From positions 35,812,601-35,876,600 of the forward strand of contig OY723406.1 in assembly GCA_963210345.1 (NCBI GenBank): 64,000 nucleotides of DNA. The letters run 5' to 3'. The notes under the pieces are model-generated. The model saw nothing but the letters and a program-made list of their open reading frames with translations. It was not told the DNA's origin and searched no databases. Each line of letters opens with the position of its first letter. The stretch's first letter is position 1. This DNA comes from Inga oerstediana. Lineage: Eukaryota; Streptophyta; Magnoliopsida; Fabales; Fabaceae. Below, piece after piece: positions 47,204 to 58,029 of this stretch. Position numbers and translations under genes: made by a program.

Positions 47204-48240
47204 CATTTGAAATTCAGTACTTACAAGCCAAAGATTTAGAGTTCCTTAAACAACAAGATTCACTAACAACTGAATTAAAAAAGGCTAAGGAAGGGATATC
47301 AAGAAAGCTTGCATAACTGGAAGCATGAAGCTCTGAAACTCTACTCTTAATGCCGACAAATCTACTAGAAGCAGACACCCGAAGATGCCAATGGGCAATG
47401 CAAGCATGAATATTACTGGCACAGGAACTAATTATATAGAATATGCTTTTTGATAGAATATGATGTTATGATACCCTGAAAAAGTAAAAGCCCTTAGCTT
47501 GGCAATCTCAATGGGAAGCAAGGATCGTAGAGCATCTAATTTCACACGAACTAAGAATCCATTCAGGCTTGGTCATAAATGTATTTCACTATTTCTAGGT
47601 CAGAACCGTAGCTGCTTTAGGTTTAAATGGGGGTGTGCACTTGTTACCTGCAGTTAGGGAGTAAAATGACAGTAGGCTAGCTATTCTATTTAGGTAGCTT
47701 ACCTTAGACTGGATAATGTTGTATATAATATTTTGATTAGGCTCAATAAGCCATTGTTTGACCAACTATTCCATGTTTCATTTGCGTCCCTTCAAGTGGC
47801 ATAATAACTTCCTACACACAGCAATTATGTATCAGGATGCACCTAAGGGCCAAGGAAGTTTGACTTCTCAATAAGAAGTCTGGTCATCTGTTTACTGCAC
47901 TTTATTTAAAGCAGGTAGTAGCCAGCTTGCAGTAAGCCCTATGCTACATATAAACCCCTTCCTAACCTAAACAACAACTTTCTTTTCTGACCTCATTGAC
48001 TCTGTAAAGTCAAATCAGACAAGGAAGAAGGAAAAGTTTGTGAGAGAGTTGTAGATTCAATTATGTCAAATCCTATACAAGAGGCTTGCTCAGCGAAAAA
48101 GCCTTGTTTTCATATATGTATGTATGTATCTTGTTTTTATTAGATTTGCTAGTGGAAAATGCTAATTTATTCATACTTGCACAGTTTTCTTGTGATGGTT
48201 AATGGGTGTACTCAAACAAAATTGTTAATATTAAGATTTG
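47204..48240 (+). other. unassigned stretch: coiled-coil-like reading and promoter-like segment
   Basis: 47205-47317 reads FEIQYLQAKDLEFLKQQ and then a Lys/Glu-rich run, a coiled-coil-like segment of about 37 residues ending at a stop. Further on, 47945-47960 has catataaacccctt, a TATA-like box, followed by a transcript-leader-like stretch to 48240. The order (short Lys/Glu-rich end, TATA, leader) could be a caulimovirid remnant or an old gene promoter. I cannot decide. Confidence 0.25.
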
Positions 48241-48245
48241 AAAAT

Positions 48246-48714
48246 GAAGGAAAAATATGAATAGATAGAGAGAAGAAATGCATACCGGGTCGAGTCGAAT
48301 CCGGGTATTCAGAGCTCACGTAAATATTAGACTACAAGAGCCTAATAGGGATTGGCACAGCAGTGTACCAAAACAAGCAAGTTGGTAGGAGAGAAGAGAT
48401 TGCTAGAAAACTCAATAGTAAGGGTGGATTATAACTGAGGAGGCACACCCTATATATAGTGGTTTAGAGTGGCCATTAATTAGGAAATGTGTACAATCCT
48501 TCTTGCCTTCCAAGTCAGTAATTAGATTAGTTGATCCTTAATTAATTTCCTATTATATGGTGACTTGTTCCTTAATTAACAATCCCATAATTAATGCTGA
48601 CTTGTTTAACAATCCATAGTTAATGCTTATTGATTTCTTATTTGATAAGGCTACTTGTATCCTTAATTAAATAGTTTGGCTTATCAAGGGTAGACTTGGA
48701 CCCAAAATCCAACA
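48246..48714 (-). repeat. left LTR (element 3' LTR) of copia-2
   Basis: TGAAGGAAAAATATG...AAAATCCAACA, 469 bp. The first 275 bases match 63034-63308 with about 30 differences by eye. Just inside, tctcctactcacacttgatg (minus: gtgtgagtaggaga) is the likely polypurine tract. Confidence 0.85.
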
Positions 48715-49260
48715 TCTCCTACTCACACTTGATGAGCCATCCATCGTGCAACTACTTCTTCTTATTTCATACTTGGTGTTTTCCGTGACCGCGTGGGCAC
48801 AACATCTTCAAAAACTTTGGTGCTTGTGATACTAGAAATCCTTGATACTGCATCAGCATCCAAGGACACCCTTTTGTGAAGTTGTAAATTGTTGCCTCAC
48901 ATGCCCTAGGTCTGCCATACAGTCAACTCATGGCATATCTTATCCTTCTCAAGTCAGAGTTTTTCTTGTTTTTTCTTTGACCTAGATTGCCTACCATGCG
49001 TGTGGTATCCACACTTACTGTTTTTTCCTATAACCTGTAAGGGACATGTCACATATGCCACCGCAAAAAGTGTACTTCAAGATAGACCTTCCTTTTTTAC
49101 TAAAAACATTGATCTGTCTTAACTTGATTGCTTTCCTAGCTTATACTCATTTGATTGAATCGTGTGTGATCATGGAGCTTCAGTTAAAGTACCTAGCCCC
49201 AAGTTAGGCTTTCATGATGCCTACCTAAGTCCTGAGGGCATCGTAGAAGTATTTTTCCTT

Positions 49261-49265
49261 CCTGG
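49261..49265. repeat. target site duplication CCTGG (left) of the gag-only element
   Basis: Matches 52473-52477 exactly. Confidence 0.95.
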
Positions 49266-49503
49266 TGAAACAGAACAATGAAACAGAGAAGAGAGAATGT
49301 GAACAGCAGCCAACGTTGACCTTGCTATGATGTAAGCACTGACGTTTGAACAGAGGGAGAGGGTTGGTGTGGGTTGCCGGAACTGACTTTCTCATTATTT
49401 TAAGAAGTTATAAGGGTTTTGGTTTTAGTATAAATAGAGGGTGGTTTTTCATTGTAACACATTAGAGAATTGATTAAGAATTTGAGTTTTGGTTTCTATA
49501 CCA
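49266..49503 (+). repeat. 5' LTR of the gag-only element
   Basis: TGAAACAGAACAATG...GGTTTCTATACCA. A TATA box, tataaata, lies at 49429-49436 and would place the transcript start about 30 bases on. Confidence 0.95.
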
Positions 49504-49506
49504 TTT

Positions 49507-49518
49507 TGGCATCAGAGC
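49507..49518 (+). promoter_or_regulatory. primer binding site for initiator tRNA-Met (gag-only element)
   Basis: TGGCATCAGAGC, one mismatch from TGGTATCAGAGC, three bases after the LTR. Confidence 0.9.
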
Positions 49519-49779
49519 CTTGTTCCAGAGGGAGAGAAAACGAGAGAGTGAGGAATAGGATTGAGGAAAAAAACGTTGGAGAAAACAGGGTGTGCGAATC
49601 CCATCCTACCGACGGATTTTCACAAATCTGACCCCGCCATCGGCTTCAGAACGTCCTAAAACGCAAGACAAGCTTCAGCCTCCGCCGTGCACCACCGTCA
49701 CGCGCCCTCACGCGCCACCTCTGTGTCCCACGCGCCGTCAACGGAGCTCCATGCGCCGGCCACGCGCTGCAGAAGGTTG

Positions 49780-50000
49780 AAGACGACTGCCACGTCACCA
49801 GTCCACGTCATCTGACACGTCAGCACTGTTGACCCAGTCAACGACATTCTGTCCAATCCGATTGCGCCACGTGTCATACCTTGTCACGTCACCCCGTCCG
49901 GTCATCCTGCCACGTCACCCAGTCCAGTCAGCAGCCACGTCGTCGGTCAACGCCACGTGGACCAATCATGGACTGCCACGTGTCACTATCGCCACGTCAG
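49780..50000 (+). promoter_or_regulatory. dense cluster of ACGT-core motifs in the leader
   Basis: About ten CCACGTCA/CACGTG/CACGTCA-type cores in 220 bases, interleaved with gtcaac and agtcaacg. These resemble plant bZIP (G-box, ABRE) and W-box-like sites. A regulatory role is inference; the motif density is seen directly. Confidence 0.5.
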
Positions 50001-50029
50001 AATATGGTCAGCTAGAATTTTGTTGATAT

Positions 50030-50478
50030 TACCATTTTGTGCCCTAAATTTTGTGATATTTACATTTTGACCCCTAGAAAATTACCAAAATTACATTTAG
50101 GTCCCTGAACTTTAGGAAATTACATTTTGACCCCTAAACTTTGCCAAAATTACATTTAGGTCCCTGAACTTTAGAAAATTACATTTTGACCCCTAGATTT
50201 TGCCAAAATTACATTTTAGACCCTTGAACTTTAGGAAATTACATTTTGACCCCTAGTTTTTGCCAAAATTACATTTTAGACCCCTAAACTTTAGGAAATT
50301 ACATTTTGACCCCCCAGATTCTGCCAAAATTACATTTTAGACCCCTGAACTTTCTGAAATTACATTTTGACCCCCAGATTCTGCCAAAATTCCATTTCAG
50401 CCCCCAAACTTTCTGAAATTGCATTTTAACCCCCAGATTTTGCCCAAAATTACATTTTTGCCCCTAATTACCCAAATT
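50030..50478 (+). repeat. tandem array of about 29-bp units in the leader
   Basis: Two alternating unit types, attacatttaggtccctgaa... and attacattttgacccct..., give a dimer of about 59 bp repeated about seven times, decaying towards the right. It lies between the primer site and the gag start. Confidence 0.9.
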
Positions 50479-50580
50479 TCCTATTTTACCCCTGACTTTT
50501 CCATATACACAAATCCTTCCCCTACCTTGTACCTAATAAACTGCGTGCTCCAAGTCATAACCTGTGAGACAAACAGCAAA

Positions 50581-52149
50581 ATGCCTCCAAGACGCAGAAA
50601 TAGACATGAAATTGAGATGGAGGAAATGAGACGCCAGATTCAAGAACTAGAAGCCACTATAACAGAACAGCAAGCCTTGCTCGAAACTCGTAGAAACCAC
50701 TCAGAAGATTATTTGAATAGCCACAGTTCGTCATCCCCTGACTACCGTCAGCGTCTTCGACAACAACCATTCTGCCTTAATGACATTAAGGTAGATATTC
50801 CTGAATTCGAGGGAAGACTCCAACCGGATGAATTCATTGACTGGCTACAAACTGTTGAACGAGTCTTTGAGTACAAAGAAATTCCAGATGAGCAGAAAGT
50901 TAAAATTGTTGCCATCAAATTGAAGAAACATGCCTCCATATGGTGGGAGAATCTCAAAAGAAGGCGTGAAAGAGAGGGAAAGAGCAAGATACGAATGTGG
51001 GACAAGATGCGACGCGAGCTCTCACGTAAGTTTCTTCCAGAAAATTATTATCAAGATAATTTCCTTCAGTTACATAATCTCCGCCAAAAGGCTATGTCTG
51101 TAGAGGAATATACCAGGGAGTTTGAGAAACTTATGATGAAATGTGATATACAAGAAAGGGAGGAGCAAACAATAGCTCGTTATCTCGGAGGGTTAAATAC
51201 AAACATCGCCCATCTAGTACAACTCCAGCAATACTGGACTCTGGACGACGTCATTCGTTTAGCCATCCGTATCGAGAAGCAGTTGATCCGAAGACCTCCC
51301 TACCAGTCGTCTTCCTCAACTGAAATTCCTTTTAAGGGACATGAAGCACAGGTGCATCAACCTACACAAATACATCAGCATAACTCCTCAAGCAAGTCCA
51401 CACAAGGATATCAACCTAGCCCTTCAAGTAAGCCTCCACTTAAGGTTGCCAAAGAATTTAGCTCTAAAGCACCTAAGTGTTTCAAATGCAAAGGGTTTGG
51501 TCATATCGCTTCAGAATGTCCTACCCGCAGAGTTGTTACTATTATTGAAGGGGAAACTTTTGCAATATTTGAAGAAGAAAAGGATTCTATGCCTGATAAA
51601 GAGCTGGTCCCTAATGAAGAGCCAATTTTTGATGAAGAAGTCATTCCTCCTGATTATGGTGAAACACTTGTGATTAAACGAAGCTTGCACACAGCCATAG
51701 AGGAAGAAGAGCCTTGGATACGTCACGACATTTTTCATACTCGCTGCACTCCTCAAGGTAAAGTTTGTGACGTCATTATCGACAACGGAAGCTGTGAAAA
51801 TGTAGTCTCTAACTACATGGTAGAAAAGTTGCAACTACCAACTCACAACCATCCGTACCCGTACAAACTCCAATGGTTTAACAAAGGAACCATGGTAAAA
51901 GTGTCCAAACGATGCCTTGTTACTTTCTCTATCGGTAAAAGGTATCATGATGAAGTTTGGTGTGATATTGTTCCAATGGACGCTTGTCATCTTCTTTTGG
52001 GGAGACCTTGGCAATATGATCGACACGCTCTATACGACGGGTTTGCAAACACATATTCCTTCCAGAAGGATGATGTGAAGATTCAGCTTGAACCTTTGCC
52101 ACCAGATAAACACGTCAAAATCAAAATAAGCCCAAGTCATTTTTACTGA
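50581..52149 (+). CDS. intact gag-aspartic protease protein, chromovirus type, 522 aa
   Basis: ATG at 50581 (MPPRRRNRHE) is the first good start; the frame is open about 160 bases upstream through the repeat array but has no ATG there. Residues about 10-40 form a Glu/Gln/Arg-rich coiled coil; 75-240 is the Ty3 gag domain (DIPEFEGRL, FIDWLQTVERVFEY, WWENLKRRR, YTREFEKLMMK, YLGGL); zinc knuckle C300-C303-H308-C313, CFKCKGFGHIASEC, is intact. Protease: DNGSCENVVS at 401-410 in the active-site position, where plant relatives usually have D-G-G-S, and LLLGRPWQYD at 471-480. It ends FY, stop at 52147. Gag packages RNA and the protease would mature it; whether D-N-G-S is active is unknown. No stops or frameshifts, unlike every other coding region here. 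Confidence 0.93.
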   Translation: MPPRRRNRHEIEMEEMRRQIQELEATITEQQALLETRRNHSEDYLNSHSSSSPDYRQRLRQQPFCLNDIKVDIPEFEGRLQPDEFIDWLQTVERVFEYKEIPDEQKVKIVAIKLKKHASIWWENLKRRREREGKSKIRMWDKMRRELSRKFLPENYYQDNFLQLHNLRQKAMSVEEYTREFEKLMMKCDIQEREEQTIARYLGGLNTNIAHLVQLQQYWTLDDVIRLAIRIEKQLIRRPPYQSSSSTEIPFKGHEAQVHQPTQIHQHNSSSKSTQGYQPSPSSKPPLKVAKEFSSKAPKCFKCKGFGHIASECPTRRVVTIIEGETFAIFEEEKDSMPDKELVPNEEPIFDEEVIPPDYGETLVIKRSLHTAIEEEEPWIRHDIFHTRCTPQGKVCDVIIDNGSCENVVSNYMVEKLQLPTHNHPYPYKLQWFNKGTMVKVSKRCLVTFSIGKRYHDEVWCDIVPMDACHLLLGRPWQYDRHALYDGFANTYSFQKDDVKIQLEPLPPDKHVKIKISPSHFY

Positions 52150-52234
52150 AGCATAAAACTTTAGATCAATCTCCATTCATTGATGATGATGTTTTTTGTG
52201 ACTTGAGGACGAGTCTTGTCCAACCCCGGGGGAA
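52150..52234 (+). other. remnant of a pol C-terminus and polypurine tract
   Basis: In frame from about 52179 it reads DDDVFCDLRTSLVQPRGNET, running into the LTR. DLRT...G is the usual last segment of a chromovirus polyprotein. A purine-rich gggggaa directly precedes the LTR. Confidence 0.65.
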
Positions 52235-52472
52235 TGAAACAGAACAATGAAACAGAGAAGAGAGAATGTGAACAGCAGCCAACGTTGACCTTGCTATGAT
52301 GTAAGCACTGACGTTTGAACAGAGGGAGAGGGTTGGTGTGGGTTGCCGAAACTGACTTTCTCATTATTTTAAGAAGTTATAAGGGTTTTGGTTTTAGTAT
52401 AAATAGAGGGTGGTTTTTCATTGTAACACATTAGAGAATTGATTAAGAATTTGAGTTTTGGTTTCTATACCA
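52235..52472 (+). repeat. 3' LTR of the gag-only element
   Basis: 238 bp, identical to the 5' LTR except for A at 52349. Confidence 0.95.
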
Positions 52473-53044
52473 CCTGGGACTCACGCCGTAGTGAACTATG
52501 GATCTTTTACCTATATCCCATATTGCAGTCATTCTCTCAAACACATGTAGTATGAATTGCATGCTATAGTGATTTTGTAATGGTCTACGTTGATTTTTAT
52601 CTTTGTCTTTCACCGTACAGGCTTTAGTTTAAAAGCACTCAGCATCAGAACTATAACTTCCTTTTATAGTCATTCCCTTTTGGAACTTCATTTGTAAAAG
52701 AGAATCATTTCCTTGGCTACAAGTATGATGATACATCCTTTGTAATCATGCTTCGATCCATGATGTATATATATACATGTGGATCTCATCTCAGTTCAAC
52801 TGAGGTGACTCAGCTGCAAAGATCTTCCTTACCCATCTCATGGTAATCATTTGCTCATCTTATCGTCCCATACCCCTATAAATCATGGGAAGACGGTTAC
52901 TTGTGTGAGTGAACCAACCTTCTTGACATGTACAACATACGAAATTGCATACATTATTCCTATACACTAATATATTCACAATATATTTAAAAAAATGAAA
53001 ATGCATCATTTTATTGCTTCAAAATATAACATTCAAAACATTAC

Positions 53045-56000
53045 ATTCTATGCATGCCCAAAGCATTTACATGCTTGATAAAAGGGTTTCTAGCAATAGG
53101 CTTCATAAGGGGATCAATTAAGATCTTATGAATGGAAAGGTATTGAACAGTCACTTGCTTCTTAGTGATCATGTCTCATACAAAATGATATTTAATGTCT
53201 ATGTGCTTTGTCATACTGTGGTCCTTACCATAGGCTATTACAACTTGACTATTGCAATATATCATAATAAGACCCTCCTTTCTGCCTTTCATTCCTAGAC
53301 ATTCTAGAAATCTCTTAAGCCATACAGCTTCTTGAATAGCAGCAGAACAAGCTATGTATTCTGATTCCATGGATGACAGTGACACACAGGTATATTTCTT
53401 GCTACTCTAGGAAATTACTCCATTATTTAGGAGGAACGAACACCCTAAGGTGGAGTGTCATTCATCTATATCTTCTGCCCAGTAGGTGTTAGAGTATCCT
53501 ACTAGATGCATATCTCTACCTTAGTAACATAGCTCGTAATCCATGGTTTTCTTCAGGTACCTCATGATTCTCTTCACAGCTTCCCAATACTTGATTCCTG
53601 GGTTGGATTGAAAATGGCCTATAAGCCCAACCGCGAAGCATATGTTTGGTCTAGTACATAGCATAGCATATATCAAGATTCCAACTGCACTTGAGTATGG
53701 GACTTTTTTCATGCGCTTTATTTCATATTCTTCCTCAAGACACATGTATGTGCTAAGGTAGTGCCCTTTAACAATAGGGGTATCCATGGGTTTGTAGTCT
53801 CTTATATTGAATCGTTCTAAGATCTTTGCTATGTATGTCTTTTGTGACAAGGATAGCAATCTTTTTGAACGGTTTCGCTTTATCTAGACTCCTAATATAT
53901 ATTCTTCTTCGCCTATGTCTTTAATTTCAAAGTTCAATGATAACCAGTCCTTGATTGTTTTAACTGCCTTAAGACTCATTCTAGCCAGGAGTATATCATC
54001 TACATAAATAGACAAGATCACAGAATCATTTCCAAACCGCTTTATGTAGACACAATGGTCTTCTTCGATCATTGTGAAGTTTAATGATTTAACTGCCTCT
54101 TGAAATCTTAGATACCACTGTCTAGATGATTGTTTTAGTCTGTAAATGGACCTTAGGAGTTTGTAAACCTTTTGTTCACTTCCCTTTTCTATGAAGCCCT
54201 CAGGCTACTCCATATATATTTCCTTATCAAGTTTTTTATTAAGGAATGCGGTTTTTACATCCATTTGATATAACTCTAAGTTCATACTTGTCACTATGGC
54301 AAGTATGAGTCTTATTGAGTTAAAACACACCACTGGTAAGAAGGTATCTTCATAATCTATTCCTTCTTCCTGGGTATCCCCTTAGCTACCAAGCACGCTT
54401 TGGGTTTGTCAATTGATCCATCTGCCATTTCGTTTGTATTTGAGAACCTATTTGTTTCCAATTGCCTTTTGGCCTGGTGGTAGGTCAACCAATTCTCAAA
54501 CTTGGTTAGCTTTCATGGAATTCATCTCCTCTTCTAAGGCCTTTTGCCATTTTTCCTTAGCAAATCTGGTCAACACTTCTTTAACACTTTTTAGATCTTC
54601 CTCATTATCTTCTAGATTGACAATGAGTACTTCCCCTTCAATAGAGAAGCGTCTTCTAGGGAATTTATCCCTTTGGCTTCTCTAGGGTGGGAGCTCTTTA
54701 GGATTCTCTTCCTATGATTGAACATGATTTTCATATTGTCAAAATGACTCCTTTCTCCCACTTGGGTAGTGATCTGAGGAGTACCTTCAACTTCCTCACT
54801 CTCATATAGAGTTTCAATTTGATTAAGGCTTCCTCTGCTAGGAAAATATGCTTTTAAGAATACTGTGTCTCTTGACTCTACCTCAGTCATTGAGTCATCC
54901 TCATTTTCACTAATGAAGACATATTCTTTTGATTGCTCGAAGTATCTTTTAAAGATACATTTCCTACCTCTAGGCCCCAACTTTCCATGTTTTTAAGATG
55001 AGTTGTGTATATAGACCGCCAATCCCTATGGTAGTAAGATACTTAGATCCAGCTTACGTCCTATCCACAACTCATAAGGCGTATAAATGATTGATTTTGA
55101 AGGCACTCGATTAAGTATGAATGCTGCAGTCAATAATGCATCACCCCAATATGAAATTGGTAGTTCTGCTTGTGACATCATTAACCTAATCATATCGAGA
55201 AGGGTTCTGTTCCTTCTCTCGACTACCCTATTTTGTTTGGGAGTTCCAGGGATTGTGAGCTATCTGGCAATTCCCTTTTCATCACAGAGCATTTTGAACT
55301 ATTCTGAGAGGTACTCTTGACCCCTATCAGTTCTCAAGGCTTTGACCTTGCAGTTTAGTTGATTTTCAACTAAATTAAGGCACTTCCTAAACAATTCTGA
55401 AGCTTTAACTTGTAAGAGATCAAGAATACATGCTCATATCACGAAAAATCATCAATAAATGTAATAAAGTACCACGCTCCATGTCGTGCCCTCACACTCA
55501 TAGGTTCACAGATATCCGAGTGTGAGTTTGCTCTAGATGCCTTTCCGAAGGGTTTCCTTGTGCTCATACCAGCAAGGCAATGCTTACATAGAGACATTTC
55601 CTTTTTCGACACTTCTCCTAGCAATCCTTTATTTGCTAGTTTAGTCATATGTTCTTGACCAATGTGTCCTAATATGGCGTGCCATGTATCATAATTATCA
55701 TTAGATAAAATCGCATAGCAATGACAATAATCAAAATCATAATTCATTAAAACAAATAAACCATTTAAAATACAACTAAATCCGAAAAAATCGGTCCCAT
55801 TTGAAATGTCAACAACTTAATCATGAAAGTTAACATTAAAACTGAATTTAACTAAAGAAATAACACACACAAGGTTTCGTTGGATCTCAGAGCATAGAGG
55901 ACATCTTACAAAATTAGAGTTCGCCCGCCTTGTAAAGTTAGTTTACAAGTGCCGATCCTTTTGACTTCTACCATTGCATTCTTCCAAACATAAAGCCATC

Positions 56001-56990
56001 TGTTTCTAGCTGGTAGCCTACAAAAATCCTTGAAGTTCCCACGATCTTTGCTCACATGGTCTGTGGCCCCTGAGTCTACAACCCATACAGGATTAGCCTC
56101 AACTATAAAGGTAGTACTAGAAACAAAACAAAAATGAGAAGAGTTTCACATAGTATGTTGTTTTTCTCAGGGCAATCTTTAGCACAATGGCCTTTCTTTT
56201 CACAAGAGTAGCACTTGACCTTTGAAAGGTCTCGCTTCTTTGTAGGTTTCTTGTTCTTCTTGAAGGCATTTTTATCCTTCTTTGCCCCTAGATTCCCCTT
56301 CTTCTTATAGGGTCCCTTGCCTTTATATGGCTTTCACTTTTGGGATAAAGCTCCTTTTTCTTCAGCTAAAAGTGCTTGATCGTTGGCCTTTGCACCGTCC
56401 ACACGGTCATCCTCCAGTTGGATGTGACGTTCAATGTCAACAAATGTCTTAATGGTATTGTTGTGAGTTATGGTGTGCTTCATATGAGACCAACTAGCAG
56501 GGAATGACCTCACAACAACTTGCACTTGATGTGCTTTAAAAATTGTTCCTCCTTCCTCGATAAGTTCCCATATCATGTTCTGATTTCCCTTAAATGTTGC
56601 CTAATGGTAGTGTTTGGACCTAGCTTATAATTGTCAAGCTTGACGGTAATTCTTCTGAGCCTCACATCAAAAGTATCGTCAAACTCCTCTTTTAGCGCTA
56701 TCCACATTGCAGATTTAGTAATATGTCCTTCAAATTGGCATATCACATCATCGGTCATTGCCTCAAGCATTATTATCCGAGCAATGGTATCCTTTCTTTT
56801 TCAGGTTGCAAAAGCTTCCTATTCCCTTCATGATGCATTAGCATTGAGTTGCTGAAGCACAATGGTCAAGATGTCCATGACATCTTGTTCCTCCAAGACA
56901 TACGAGATCTTACGGCGCCACATGCCGAAGTTCTCACCATTCAACTTATCTCCTCTAACGAAATCAGCAAAGACATACATTTTCATTAGG
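53045..56990 (-). pseudogene. copia-2 gag-pol remains
   Basis: From about 56985 (FVRGDKLNGENFGMWRRK): gag with an intact zinc knuckle CYSCEKKGHCAKDC near 56185; protease VVDSGATDHV near 56080; integrase zinc region WHAILGH...CKHCLAGM (55560-55690) and FITFIDDFS near 55445; RT with SIYVDDILLA near 54010 and an RT C-terminal part (53521-53859); RNase H SLSSMESEYIACSAAIQEA (53176-53385) and a tail to about 53045. There are many stops and frame changes, and the integrase core is poorly readable between 54980 and 55440. Clearly older than copia-1 by decay. Confidence 0.85.
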
Positions 56991-57669
56991 TATGCAATTT
57001 CATTAGAGATATAATCTCTTGTTTAAGTAAGAAGAGAAATTAATAGAATGAGAGTTTGCTAGCTTTGTGTTTAGGAATCAACTAGGTTGACCCCTATCCC
57101 ACTCATCTAGTTTACTGCTCATTTTTGTTAATTTCTATTCTTATTCAAAGATATCCCCATAAATTGAATTTTTAAGAAAACATAATTCCAAAAAACTCCC
57201 ACTCAAATAAAACATCATAAGCAAGTAGAATAAATAATTCAAAAATAATTTATTCATTAAACAATAATCCATAAGAGGTTCATATAAGTTGCAATGAAAA
57301 TCAAATTTAAAATAAGCAAACTATAACATGGATAATCAAGCTTCAATAACTAGATATATCAATGCCAAAATCTTGTAAGGTTCTCTTAGCTTTGGCTCTA
57401 TGAGCTGTTACATCTATATTATTTAAGCCTCTCTTGAAAACGTCTTTCTAAAATCCTAGGCCATGAAGATGACCCCCCTTTGTCACTTGCTCACAGTATT
57501 CCACCATAGCTTTTGCATAGAACTCAGCATTACTCGCATTAGTGACTTGTCTTCCACATCCACAAATGACACCATAGACGCTCTTGATCTGAACATAGTT
57601 ATTAGCATCCTTTTTAGCAAGAGATTTGATTAGAAGACTAGTCCTTGGTCTATCGACCTCTTCCTCTTC

Positions 57670-57674
57670 GAATT
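57670..57674. repeat. target site duplication GAATT (left)
   Basis: Matches 61360-61364 exactly. Confidence 0.9.
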
Positions 57675-58006
57675 TGTAATGACCCAATTTGGGGATTAAG
57701 GGCTAATTGTGCTAGAAGTAGTGTAATTAATGTGAATTCAATGTAAATGTGTTTTAATCAATACCTAAGCCCTATACTTATGCTTAAGTGTGGATTAATG
57801 TTTAAATGGGTTGGAATATAAGGGAGGGCGCATAGTGATGTTAATGGATTGAAATGAATTAGTTTGGAAGCGATTTGAGAAAAATTGCCATAATCAGGGG
57901 CAAAATGGTAAAATTGGAAAGTTACCGACCGATTGGTTAGTTACCAAAGAGGAAACTCACAGGTAACTTGAGATCAATGGTTAGGATTCATGAGAATGAG
58001 AGAAGA

Positions 58007-58029
58007 TGTGTGTGTGTGTGTGTGTGTGT
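58007..58029 (+). repeat. GT dinucleotide microsatellite
   Basis: Eleven uninterrupted tg/gt units. Confidence 0.9.

Larger units (their letters stand above)
49266..52472 (+). mobile_element. gag-protease-only LTR retrotransposon (TR-GAG type), structurally complete and young
   Basis: Two 238-bp LTRs that differ at one position (49380 G, 52349 A), a tRNA-Met primer site, a polypurine-like ccccgggggaa before the 3' LTR, the duplication CCTGG, and one uninterrupted ORF for gag plus an aspartic protease domain. No RT, RNase H or integrase. Total 3,207 bp. The gag and protease are of Ty3/gypsy chromovirus type. The element must borrow its polymerase and integrase from a related autonomous element. 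With a commonly used plant rate the single LTR difference would mean an age of the order of 0.1-0.2 million years, a rough figure from one substitution. Confidence 0.95.
48715..53044 (-). other. copia-2 3' untranslated region, split by the gag-only element
   Basis: Outside the insertion at 49266-52472 (with its duplication) about 1.1 kb separates the RNase H end from the polypurine tract. No protein is readable in it on either strand. Confidence 0.6.

Noticed and set aside
49592..49780. 62-codon open frame in the leader of the gag-only element
   Set aside because: No domain; it runs into the ACGT-core cluster and lacks support beyond being open. A regulatory upstream ORF cannot be excluded.
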